From Nepenthes gracilis (Eukaryota > Streptophyta > Magnoliopsida > Caryophyllales > Nepenthaceae): a stretch of 64,000 bases of DNA. The notes beneath the pieces were generated by a model that made no database searches, was not told the DNA's origin, and worked only from the letters and a program-made list of their open reading frames with translations. Made by a program: the position numbers and the translations under genes. The stretch is from the NCBI GenBank assembly GCA_033239525.1, contig BSYO01000004.1, positions 19,444,037 through 19,508,036 of the forward strand, in the 5' to 3' direction. This document shows, one piece after another, positions 10,150 through 22,000 of the stretch; the first letter of the stretch is position 1, and every line of letters starts with the position of its first letter.

Positions 10150-12440
10150 AAATCCAAACCAAAAGTCGGGATGCAAATCTGCATCAAATACTATTAATCA
10201 GTTCAAGTAATAATTAAATACCCAAACATATAATCCAAAAAAAGCTACATCCAAAAAGTGGCTCCAAAAACTCGTTAAATAATTGCCTTAAACTATAAAT
10301 AAGAAAAAAAAAGTATTTTATCAAAATCAGAGTATCCAATTAAAAATATCAACAAATATACTAATTCAACTTAAATATTATCTTCGGTCGGTAGTCATAT
10401 ACAGACACTAACCGAAACAAAAACTGTCAATTTGATGTATCAAAATCACATTACAATAATCTAAACATTCTAAAAATTTCTCTCCATAAAGCATTCTCCT
10501 ATTTCAAAAGTCTATACAAATTTATTTGAGCTCTTTAATTTGACATGTTAGCAAATAATGGTAAAAATAAATCTAATATTAAGTAAAATATATATAATTT
10601 TATATATAAATATATGTCAAATAAAACATGCTAACGATGATATTAGGATCAAAATCTGAATGCTAATAATATCAAATTTTTGATAATGCATGGTAAATTT
10701 GTATGGTAATAATTGGACATGCTAAAATTTGTACAAATACAAAAAATCATACCAAAAACATATAAATCATCAAAACTTTGAAATGCAAAAATCAGATAAT
10801 ATGTACGGACACATAAGATATAAAAAAATTATACTAATATATAAGAATTAATAATTAATAATAGTTTCATCAATAATGAATGAATATCAAAATTTGAGTT
10901 ATAATTATTTTTACATAGTTAAATGTCATATGCCACTATTTATCACCTATGGGTAGGTAAATCATATATTATTCTCTATAGTTAAGGTCAATTGTCACTT
11001 TTTTAACTCATGAATGTTAGGTTTAATTTTTTATTTATAAATAATATATTAGGACATGTACAATTATATTGTATTAATTCTTATAATAGTCCTTATTTAA
11101 TCAAACTAAAACTTTATACAATATATGAATATATATATTCTTTCTCATACCGTAGAAATTGATTTTTTTTTATCAAAGTTAAAGTAGAATTTTTATTAAT
11201 TTTCTTTCAATTATATGACATGTATATGACATGTATGAAATAATGGAGTAAATTTTATGATATAAAGAAACCAATTATAATAAATTTTAGGATTTCAATG
11301 CAGTTTTTGTAATTTCATCAATTTCTTATAAATGAAAAATATGTAAGAACAAAATGTAAAAATTGTTTGACTTGTAGACACATAAATATGAACTTTAATA
11401 GCATGGAATAACATTTGTATAGAAATGTTAATACTCAAACATGATTTATAGGAATTATAAATACAAATTTTGTAAAATTTTATGAAATAAGAATAAAATT
11501 ACATGCATACAAAGTATTATTAATTTGGATATGAAAATATCACATGTATAAGTATTTAAAATGATCAATAATAAAGAAAAGAAAACTTATATGTACTTGT
11601 TTTCATTTGGATTTATTAAAACTTAGTTTGAATTTTCCTCAAATTCACATTCTCATTCTTTCTCACTCTTTTCTTTTTTTCGTTTTCTTTCTTTTCTCAA
11701 AACTCCAATGAAAATAAATAAAATCAATTAAATAACCTATTTATAAAAATTTAGCAAATGTGCATTGATCAAGCGTAATTCAGGCATAGAGGCAGAATTC
11801 ACATTGTGCACGACCTGCCCTTAAGCATCCATCAGTGCACCAATATTTTGGTTCAAACGTGCACAAATGCCTAACAAGCGTGCAACATGTTCTAATATTC
11901 TAGTTTAAACATACCTGAGCTTCGCTCTTATACACTTAGGCACATGTATTCTGTTCAAAATAAGTTTATGTGTGAGTCAAGTGCATATTAGGTGCCACTC
12001 AAACATACCTTCCTTTAATATAATACTTAATTTTTAATTCAAATTTGTAATTAATCTCAATAATTTATCAATTAAGTGGTGGTTTAATTGTAGAGACAAA
12101 ATTCACATTACACACGAGTGTCCTTAGGTATCAATTAGGTACCAACATTTTAATTGAAAAACATTCACAAACACCTAATAGACACGTAATAGGTACTAGC
12201 ATTTTGGTCTAAATATATATGAGTTTAGCTCTTACACACTTTAGGTTTGTGTATTTTGTTCAAAACAAGCTCATATTTGAGTTAGGCGTATGTCAGGTGT
12301 CACTCGAGTCTATATTTCTTTAATCCTATATTTTTTTATTTAAATTTATAGTTAACATAAAAATTTATTAATTAAATTAAATTAAGAATTATTAAAATAA
12401 TTTTTGAAATTTATGCCTTATAACAGTCGTATTGCTTAGC
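10150..12440 (-). repeat. Copy 1 of an imperfect large direct repeat (LTR-like, probably minus strand)
   Basis: Segments of this block recur in the same order at about 12740-14391. They include the stretch around 10890-11200 (GAGTTATAATTATTTTTACATAG) against 13180-13480 (GAGTTATGATTGCTTCCACATAG), and a pyrimidine-rich run followed by tandem units. No coding sequence is visible. The best guess is decayed LTR sequence of a Ty3/gypsy element. Edges are approximate. Confidence 0.45.
11791..12375. repeat. Imperfect tandem duplication, ~300-bp period
   Basis: GAGGCAGAATTCACATTGTG at 11791 recurs as GAGACAAAATTCACATTACA at about 12092. The two units stay colinear for about 280 bp, sharing a CACTTAGG/CACTTTAGG landmark and a GTGCCACTC/GTGTCACTC landmark. 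Divergence is substantial. Confidence 0.75.
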
Positions 12441-12739
12441 ACTTGGACATTGTTTTTCTTTTTTCTTTCTCGCTTTTCTTTTGTTTTTTGTGATCAACTG
12501 CTTATCACAAAGATTCCTTCAAGCAATTTTAGTGCCTACTATATCGAAACTATATTGGCTTGCCTACAAACTCAATACTAAATTTGCAATCAATTATTTA
12601 AGCTAACACGAGTAATCAGTAATATCACTATAACAGAAACAAATAGTAAGAGGGGACTGCTGAATAGCACAAATTTTAAGCAATATGTTACACATCACGC
12701 TGAAAACCATCACAAATCTTAACACAACCCATGAAAATG

Positions 12740-14391
12740 CCAACACCGGTCCCAAATAAAATAAATATTATCATAAATAAAATTATATTAAATGTTAGAA
12801 TACTATCCTATAAAAAATATTATCTGATAAATTTATAATATAAACCAAGTCCAGTAGCCAAAGGCCACAATACAAAAGTGGCCTAACAATCTACCTCCTA
12901 AACTAAGTACTCCAAAACAATCTATTGTTCATGTTCTACAAGAAATTTTAGCAAACTAGTTTGAAAGGTTAAGAAAATATGATAATAATAATCCTAATAC
13001 TCAATAAAAAATATATAAATATATATATATATAATTATATATCAAAATCATAAATAAAAACGATTATAATCAAATGTGATAATATTAAAAATGGTGATAA
13101 GTCAGTAAGAATATATAAAAATAAAGAAAATATAAAAACTAATAATAGATAATAACTTTACTAACAAATGTCAAATCTCAAATATTGAGTTATGATTGCT
13201 TCCACATAGCCTAAAGTCATACGCCATTATTCTAAATTTATGGGTTGCTGTCCATAAATTATTCTATATAAATAAAATTAAATATTATTTTTTTGATCCG
13301 TGAATATTATATTCAATCTTTAATATGTAATTAATATATAATGATATGTTTAAATGTATTTTGTCAATTCTTTATAATAATTTTTATTTAGTTTAAATAA
13401 AAATTCTATATCAAATATAAAGATGCAAATTTTTAATAATTTTGAAAAAAAATATTAATATTTACAAAGTTAAAATGGTATTTTTGCTACATACTTGTAA
13501 TAAAATAACATCTAAGGTTAAATATTCGAAACTTTTTAAATTGTTTTAACAAATTTTGTGAATATAAAGCACTTGCTTTTAAATCTCAAGACTTTTAAAT
13601 ATATGGACAAACATATAAGATAAAAGTAAAAGACTAATAAAATAATCACATGCATATACATTTAACAATGATTACAAGAAATGAATTGGAGATATAATAA
13701 CAAACGAAAAATGGGTTTATAAGCATTTGCCTTAAACCAAATAATCATAAAATCCAGCACAAAAACACTTCAAAGGCCTTTCCTTTTACTTTATCTATTT
13801 TCCTCTTCAATTTCTCTCTTCTCTCATAAAACTCAATAAGAAATAACTAAAAAATTACAAAAGATTCTTATAGAGGTAGGCTGGCATACGAGCACTAGTT
13901 GAATATGCATCAAATGCTAGGTTGAGCGAAGTGCAACCATGAGTGCCTCTCCTATTACATACGAGTAATGACCATTTTGCTAAACCACTCACAAGCGTGA
14001 CCATTTTATCAACATATGTATGAGCTCACCTCTGTCATGTATAAATACCCCTCAAGTATAGTTCAAGCACTAATAAAATATCTTAATTACTTAATTATTT
14101 ATAATAATTTGTAAAAGTACTAATAAAGCATGTATCAGCCTATAGGTTATGCATGTGCAACCATGAGTGCCTTTCCCATTGTGCATGAGTAATGACCATT
14201 TTGCAAACACTTTTACAAGTGTGACCTGTTTTATAACACACGCATGAGTTTACCTCTATCATGCACAAACACCCCATAGGTAGAGTTTGAGGACCAATTA
14301 AACATCTTTAATATTTTATTATTCTTAACAATTTGTTCAAAATTATCAATTTATGGCATTATATTTCAAGGATTACAGATTAGGTGTTACA
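12740..14391 (-). repeat. Copy 2 of the LTR-like repeat; minus-strand LTR start at 14391
   Basis: Read on the minus strand, this block starts TGTAACACCTAATC at 14391, the form in which many plant chromovirus LTRs start. The adjoining minus-strand sequence upstream (14392-14412) is purine-rich and could be a decayed polypurine tract. It is similar in order to 10150-12440. No coding sequence was found in it. Confidence 0.5.
13905..14345. repeat. Imperfect tandem duplication, ~224-bp period
   Basis: GTGCAACCATGAGTGCC occurs at 13931 and again at 14155. The flanking sequence (GAGTAATGACCATTTTGC, then ATGAGCTCACCTCT against ATGAGTTTACCTCT) is colinear over roughly 220 bp. The other LTR-like copy carries an analogous duplication at 11791-12375. 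Confidence 0.78.
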
Positions 14392-15660
14392 AAATCCTTC
14401 TTTAGAAAACTTTGGCCAACCACTTGTCCAAGGAACCTCCCACCGATGCTAACACCCACATAGCACAAAGGAATATAACCAATTTTATGCATTTCACAAA
14501 CTTTAACAATTTAAGAGAGATATTCAACAATATTTTTCATAGATTTCAAATAAACCCTAAATCAACAAAACTCAAAACTTTCAATATAGATAATTCAACA
14601 ATATTTTCAAAAAAATTAAATAAACACTAAAACAACAAAAATATCAAATTTTTGCTACAAAATGAACCCAAAAACATATTAAAAAGTTAAGTACATAAGA
14701 AGAAATCACTAAAAGTGAGAAGAGATGGAAGCACCAAAGCGAGTTTATGTGTGTGATTAGGGTTTTAAGAAGCTTTTGATGAAGAAATGAGGCCGCAAGC
14801 TCAATGAGGCAAGAGAGAAATGGAGGAACGTTTGTGCCACGTGGATTTTTAGATGACGTGGATAACTTTCAATACTTTTTGATATAAAAATGAGCAGATA
14901 TTTATTAACTCTCAAAATATATATGGGATGGTCCACTATCATATCGACTCTATTTTAATAAATCTAAAAAAACTATCATCGTACAATTTTGACATTTCAT
15001 GAGAAATTATTTATAAACGCAACTGCATACATCTATGGCATAACAAAACTGAAATATAATACGTATTGAATATTAATGCTTCACATTATTTAAAGTCTAG
15101 AAACATCTAATTACATTCATATTTCATCAAATAAAAGTGAAATTGGGCATCAAAATAGATGCCTTGAGATTTATAGCCTGTTTGTCTCTTTTATTATACA
15201 GACAAACAGTATCCAAAGTATCAATTAAACAATTTTTCATACTTCTTATAGTAAACTTAATCCTCTTGATATTGTAAGACTTTGACAAATAATTTTTTTT
15301 AAAAAAAAATTGAGGACCGACTTAGGTAAGCTTAATCAAGGATTAGGTCAAAATATATATTTGATCATTTGCAAAATTTCTCACTAATCATTCACCTTAT
15401 CCAACTTGTCAAAGTAACTAGCAAGCTGGGATTTGGATATAATGTGAGTTCTAAACTAAAATATTTAAAATATTTTAGGTAGATAAATAATAAAAGTAAA
15501 AGTATAATATTAATTTAAGAAAAAGTATGCACTATATTAATTGAGTATATTACCATATGATATAATTAATTGTTAAATTATTATATTTGTTTTTAGGAAC
15601 TTTTTAAATTCGATTAATTATTAAAAAAAATATTTGGAACAATATGATATTTTTAATTAC
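14392..15660. other. AT-rich flank upstream of the SDF2-like gene, no gene
   Basis: The first few hundred bases may be internal sequence of the minus-strand LTR element. No domain is recognisable. Short frames here carry no family motif. The last few hundred bases presumably hold distal promoter sequence for the gene that starts at 15995. Confidence 0.45.
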
Positions 15661-15682
15661 ATGAATTTCCTTGTTTGAGAGG

Positions 15683-15690
15683 TTCTAGAA
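15683..15690. promoter_or_regulatory. Heat-shock-element-like palindrome upstream of the SDF2-like gene
   Basis: TTCTAGAA, followed by ACATC, gives two perfect inverted half-sites and a weak third, about 305 bp before the start codon. Such a site would suit a stress-induced ER protein, but an 8-bp palindrome may arise by chance. Confidence 0.3.
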
Positions 15691-15994
15691 ACATCGTATC
15701 GGATCGTATTACCGCATAGGAGTCAAGGCAACGGGATAATCAGCTCAAACGCGTTGTCTGAAGCCGAAACCTCTCGTGTCCATCGCCGGGAAAGGCCTGC
15801 GACTTCCCACCACCACCGTGGCTTCTTCAGGGCAATCTCGTTCTCTCTCCAGAAGAAGAGCCGCCGCCACCACTGCACACTCTTCTCATCCTCCTTCCGC
15901 AACGCCGAGGCGAATTGTTTATAGAGAGATATTACCATCTGAATCTGAGCTCCCATTTTGGCAGCGGACTTGGTTTATCGTGCTGTTATTTGTG

Positions 15995-16093
15995 ATGGCA
16001 TTCGCTTTCTTCGCTCTCGCCATCTTCCTTCTTCTTTCCCTAGAATCTGATTTCTATGCTTCTCCCGTGTCTGCTGCTTCCGACGGCGTTCAG
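15995..16093 (+). CDS. SDF2: SDF2-like gene, exon 1 (coding part)
   Basis: Encodes residues 1-33, the signal peptide and the first residues of the mature protein, ending at CAG before GTGATA (phase 0). The 5' leader upstream is pyrimidine-rich and GC-richer than its surroundings, from about 15720. Confidence 0.93.
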
Positions 16094-19000
16094 GTGATAT
16101 CTCTCGTTTTACTGATCTTCACCTCTTACGAAACGTTTGAAAGTGGGTGTGCTATTTTCAATGATTTTCCGTTTTCATCTTTCTCACTTTTACTTCCTGT
16201 TCTGGTTATTTTTACTGTTTGAAATAGGAGTTTTCCCACTGAAATTTAAGTTTTAGGATGTTAAGGACGAGGTTTGAACTTGGAAATTATAGAACATTGA
16301 GGGTAATTGTTAGAAATATAAACTCACACATCAAGTAGATTTCTGTTGGGATTCCCAGGAGCAAAAATACGCACACTACAGAAATAATCCCCCGTATCCC
16401 TCCTCAATCTTCAACTACGGAACAACGTGATAGCACAAGGAACAAATTACACGACTAAGTACACAAGTTGAATAATAATATTTAATGTAAAAAAAACGTT
16501 TTCAATTAATGAAAAACCACAAGATAAGTTCTAAAAAAAATCTACTATTATAATGACCAGTTACAAATATAACTCCATCCAAGATCATTCACTAAAAACT
16601 GACTGAATAATGGTTGAACCTGAACCCAAACCCCAACACACCTTGCAACCCTTACATTGAAAATGATCTCTTCTTCATGCACTAAAATTGCTACCTATCG
16701 GGCATGCAACTTGTGCACAAAAAGAATTTGCTGCGACATGCGGCACCCATTCTATTATCCCACTATCGTGCGTCTCCTGGTCACACATGAGTGGTGCCCA
16801 TTCTATCCACTAGTTCAATTTTCACCCAAACAGATCTCGTGTAAACCTCCAATGAACTCTATTGCTTGAATGACCTTCGTACGAACATTGTGCGACTCTT
16901 GATTGACATCTCCACTCAAGCATGCCTCATGTGAACATAGTAGGTCTTCTTGATAAACCGTCCATTGGGTATGGAATTTATAAGAGGGTAACCTAAACTC
17001 CAGCAAACTTCCCATCATAACCTTGTGGGGGACCCTTTATCTCTCCGATGACCGTTATTTTTTGCCTTTTGGCAACTTCCTTTCCGCAGGAATCCCAGCA
17101 TCGACTTTCCTAAGTTTGAACGACATCCTTTTTTGCTTCACAAAACTGCATATTGCCATTCCGCTTTGGCTTATTCTCCACAATAGCACCGCTTCCCCTT
17201 GTACTCCTCCTTGACTTCCTATTGTCACCTTGACTAAGCTTAATCTAGTCACCTTGTCATTGCCTTTAGTAACCAAAGCTTCAATTAAGATCAAATTCAA
17301 CCGAACATTTGAAGTATATTGCATGCCCTTCAACACGAGTTTTGTTATGTTTCTTATCCACAAGCTAACATCCTCGATGTCCGCTACCTTCAATGAGTTA
17401 TTATTACCCATCTTTAATACCTTATAGTCTCCAGGCGTATAGAAGATGAAGAGGGACTTCCTTGATATTGTATGGGATGAATTTATCACCCAATTTATCT
17501 CATAGCTCGTGAAACTCTGTGTCTTCCCTACTTAGACGACTAGAAGGTCTTCGCATGTAGTGATAGAGACCCGATAATTGCCGTCATAATACCTCTTCAA
17601 TCATCCTTCTCCTACTTCCTTTTGAAGCAATTCCGTTTTATGTGGCCTTTTTTGTGACAATAAAATCACTCGCTATTCTAAAGCTTGGACTGACTATTAC
17701 TTCCCTTCAATTGGTCACCTCGGTCCCTTGATCTCCAATGCCCCTGACTGCTAGTGAAAATTAAGGCCCTTGGTTCCGCTAAAATATCATTACTTCCCTT
17801 TCTCTTATATTCGTTGGTGAGCACAAAAGTGATGACCTCATCAAAATTGAACATGCCCTTCCTGAATAGTAGTGTCGTGATAATATGATCGTATAAAACT
17901 AGCAAAACCAGCAACACCAGTGGCCTTGTCTTAATCTTGATATTTTCATCAAGTATCGGCATTTGCATCAAGAATCAATTGGATTCATCTAAGTGCTTCT
18001 TGAAGTTTTCCCCTTCCAAAACACCGTAGGCCATAGAATTGTTTCTTCACAATCAATCTCGATGCTAGAGACTTGGACTTGTACTAGCCCTCCAACTTCA
18101 TCCAAACCGCCACTGGATTCAACAAACTGGTAACTTCTTGAAGAGTATTGTCCATTATATATTACTTAATTATACAATTAGACAAATCCCTCACATTTTG
18201 TCGCTCCTCATCCTTCATATTCTCCGGTTTATATTCTTTTTTTTCAATGATTTAACCATTCCATCATAGGTCAAAACATTCCCCTATTCTTTCTTGCCAA
18301 AGAATAAAATTGCCTTGCCCCTTAGGCGTGCATTTGTGTCACCAATTCTATTATCCTATGCTCCTGTGCTTCCTGATCTCACATGAGTGGCGCCCATTCT
18401 GTCCATTGGTTCGACTTTTGTTTAAACGAACCTCATGCGAATTTCTTGCAAATCTCTAGTGAACTCCATTATTCAAGTGACCCCTACACGAATATCATGT
18501 AATCCTTGTATGGCATCTCCACTCGAGCGTGTTTTTTCCAAACATCATGTCTCCTCCTGATGAACCATCTATTAAGTGTGGAACTTATAAGTGAGTGATT
18601 TAGAACCCTATAATTTCATCATACCTTGTGATCTTATCAATTTGTTTCACCTGTTGTTGGATATCTCTTTGCCTTCTCGGTGTTGAAATATTTTTAATGA
18701 GAAATACTCACAATATTTGTAGGTTAAATGTACAAAAGTGAGAGAGAGGTAAATTTTTTATTGAAGTATTTTGGCTTGAGGTACATTTGCAAATGGGAAA
18801 CGATGACTATATATTACCCTTTCAGTTGTGATTTTTGGTTAGCCAGTGAAGTTCTACCTCTATAATACGTTGTAGAGGGTAATAAACTCATTTTATTGCC
18901 AATGGTCTACTATGGATACCCTTTCACCTTCAACAATAATAACTGTAATATCTACATGAGAATCCATAAATAGAAACAATCTATGATTCACTCTACACTA

Positions 19001-22000
19001 TGCATTACTCCTTTACAAGATGCCTTCTTTGTGATTTATCTGCAATTCATGGTGTAAGAAAAGAGATACTTTATTAATATAATGCAAATTTACACTTTGT
19101 TCTTCTCTTTCATTTCATTAGATGCTGTTTAATAAATTTATCTGCAATTCATAGGTAAAAGAATGAGAGATATTTGTTTAATACAGTGCAAATTATAAGT
19201 ATCGATGTAGTGGATTAATATTGTTATAACATTGTTCTTGATTTTTTGTTCCCTTTCTTGGTTTGGTAGTGAGGAAAACTGAAGAAATTGCCTAGTACAT
19301 AATCACGAGTTGATTTACAGAATTATGGAAAGATAATTGAGATTTTTTGTGCTTTTCTCACACTTTAATTTCCGCTGTGTGAGTCACTGGATGGTTTACA
19401 TAGTTTTATCTCTTTTGAGTCTAGGTTCTCTTTATTATCTCTTTGGGTCTCGGTTCTCTCTATTTCTTGGGGCAGAACTTGTTCACCTTGTTTCTTTGGG
19501 GGACCTGTTTGTACAACTTGGTTGATACTTTCTGTAATACTACATTAGCTTGCATCTGATATCCCCTTATTGCAAAAGAAATAACTGTTGTTTGATTCGC
19601 TTTTACTCTATAATTTTCCTCACAGTGAACCCAAAAAGACAAGCTTTTGGAGTTCCTAATCTGCACTCTTATGAAATTTCCTTATTAGATTGGAAAATTT
19701 AAGCTTCTAGTTTAAGAGTGACATGGTGATTCTATTGTGAACTGGTTCTACTTCCTATGCCTTCCTTCTGGGCACCCTTTCTTATGAGTTATTTGATTTG
19801 TCTGGATGGTGAATAATTGTTTTTAAAATTTCTGTTGTCCAGGTTGCTACTTTTATTGTGAAGATGTCCTTCATTTAACTAACTTCTAATATCTTCTTCC
19901 ACATGGATGATCTATATATTGATAGATTACTTATGGGTCAGTAATTAAGCTGATGCATGAAAGAACGAAATTCCGGCTGCATTCCCATGATGTGCCTTAT
20001 GGTTCTGGCAGTGGACAACAATCAGTCACTGGTTTTCCCAATGTTGATGATTCCAATAGCTACTGGGTATTTTTGTATACTTTCATTGCTGATTTCTCAG
20101 ATTAAGGACAGAACTCAGTGTCATTGGCTTTCAACATATTGAATGCCTCTGCTACTGTGCTAGATTGTGAAACCTGTGCCTGACTCTTCTGCAAAGCAAG
20201 GATACACCATAAAGAGTGGAACTGTTATTCGTTTGCAACATATGAGGACTTCAAGGTGGCTACACAGTCACTTACATGCATCCCCTATTTCCGGTAATTT
20301 GGAGGTGAGTAGTGACCACTTGTCAATCTCAAGTCAAATCTGATGCCTATGCCCTTTATGTTGCTCACAAATAGGCTATAAATGTTAATCTTTCTACATT
20401 TTTGCTAAGATTGGTTAGTAGTATCTAAATGGTCAACTCTCTGTTGACATGAAGTAGTGTAAATGTTTCTGCAACATGAATAAAGCTTCGAGTCCTGATA
20501 TATGGGGTCCTATTGTGCTATTTGGTTCAAATCTATACCATATTATTCCAAGTTTTGCTTTGACTATCCTTTATACGGACAGAAACCTCAATAAAATCAC
20601 TTTGTCTCAGTGGTGCTTCACGGTGGTCTAAGTTTCAAATAAAAGACAAACCATCTTAAATGTCGTTTTATCACCTTAACTTTGATTCCTAACATTTTGA
20701 TCCGTGAAACACAGTTCATATGGCTGACCTATAAATTGCCCTTTTAATCTTGGAGATGTTTCACATTGCTTCACATTAGCAAGTATATCTTGAAGCATTG
20801 TTTTACAACAAATATATCTCGAGACATTCATTGTCTAACATAGATGTATTGAAGTTATTTTTATGTTTTATTTTTATTCCTACATGTCATGGACAAGTTA
20901 GAGTTCTTAGATTCTCAAGCCATTCCACACAATTTTAGTTTTCAGTCACCTTATTCTATAGTTTCTCTATCAGGATAATATCATCCTTTAGTAAAGGCAA
21001 ATGTCATGAAACTACACCCATTATAAGGAATTTAAAGGTGGACCAATGTGCTGGGCTTTCTCCATTGTTGGCTATGGGAGGTTGTATGCAATCTTATTTA
21101 CATTGCCAAGAGGCTATTTTGTGGTTTAAACTCATGATTTCCGAGTCACAATTGAGCAACTCTGCAATTATTCCGAAGCTCATCCTCAACATGTTATAAT
21201 GGATCCGAGTTAAGTTTTGCTCTGGCTATTAGGTACCTAGCACAATCCTCATTCCTTTATTTGGGACTGGGCCATTACGTGGAAAAAAGGATTATATCTA
21301 TAGAATCATCGTGGGGGTAGTTGCACATTCCTTGATTTTGTTGACAATACTTTTGTAAACTTATCAAGATTGTATTTGGTAGGTGCATCAATTGCTAAAG
21401 CAAACAGGTAGGATTCTAGGGGTTGATGCTCATATTAGTGTGTATGTTGGAATTTCCATTGCTAGGAATCATTCAATTCCCTCCATACAAATCTGTGATA
21501 CCGACTAGGTCTAATTTCTAGAAGATTGGCATGCTAAGAATCTTTGTTCATCATGGGAGAGCTTTCTGAAGTGTTTGGGCACCTCCTCACCGGTGACATT
21601 TTCCTACTAGGAAAACACGTAGAATATAATGTGACATTAGGCAGCTTCAGAAAATCTTTTGTGTTGCCAGAAAGGAATTTGTATAAAGCGTTTATGAGTG
21701 AGTGCAATCATATGTAGACATGAGTGAGGAGGAAATTAATGAATTACTTCATGCTGAAGGTTTGGAAGGCTTTTGCACCTCTCTCTAACTCTCTGCATGT
21801 ATGTGCTCTCGCATGTGTATGCTTGCGTCCATTTCTCCATTTCTCATGACGTTTGCATACATCTTATTTCTCTCTTCCTCTTCCTCTTCCTCTTCCTTGA
21901 AGTTGCTGAGGAATATCATTCAAAAGTCCCAATGACATTTGTTTATGATTTTTCATACTTGATGCTTTCTCTTACTCCAAAAAAGTCCTTAGGGCTCCTA

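Noticed and set aside
15776..15994. N-terminal extension of the SDF2-like protein by 73 residues
   Set aside because: The frame is open, but its only start would be GTG at 15776. The first ATG at 15995 leads directly into a signal peptide and gives the usual family length.
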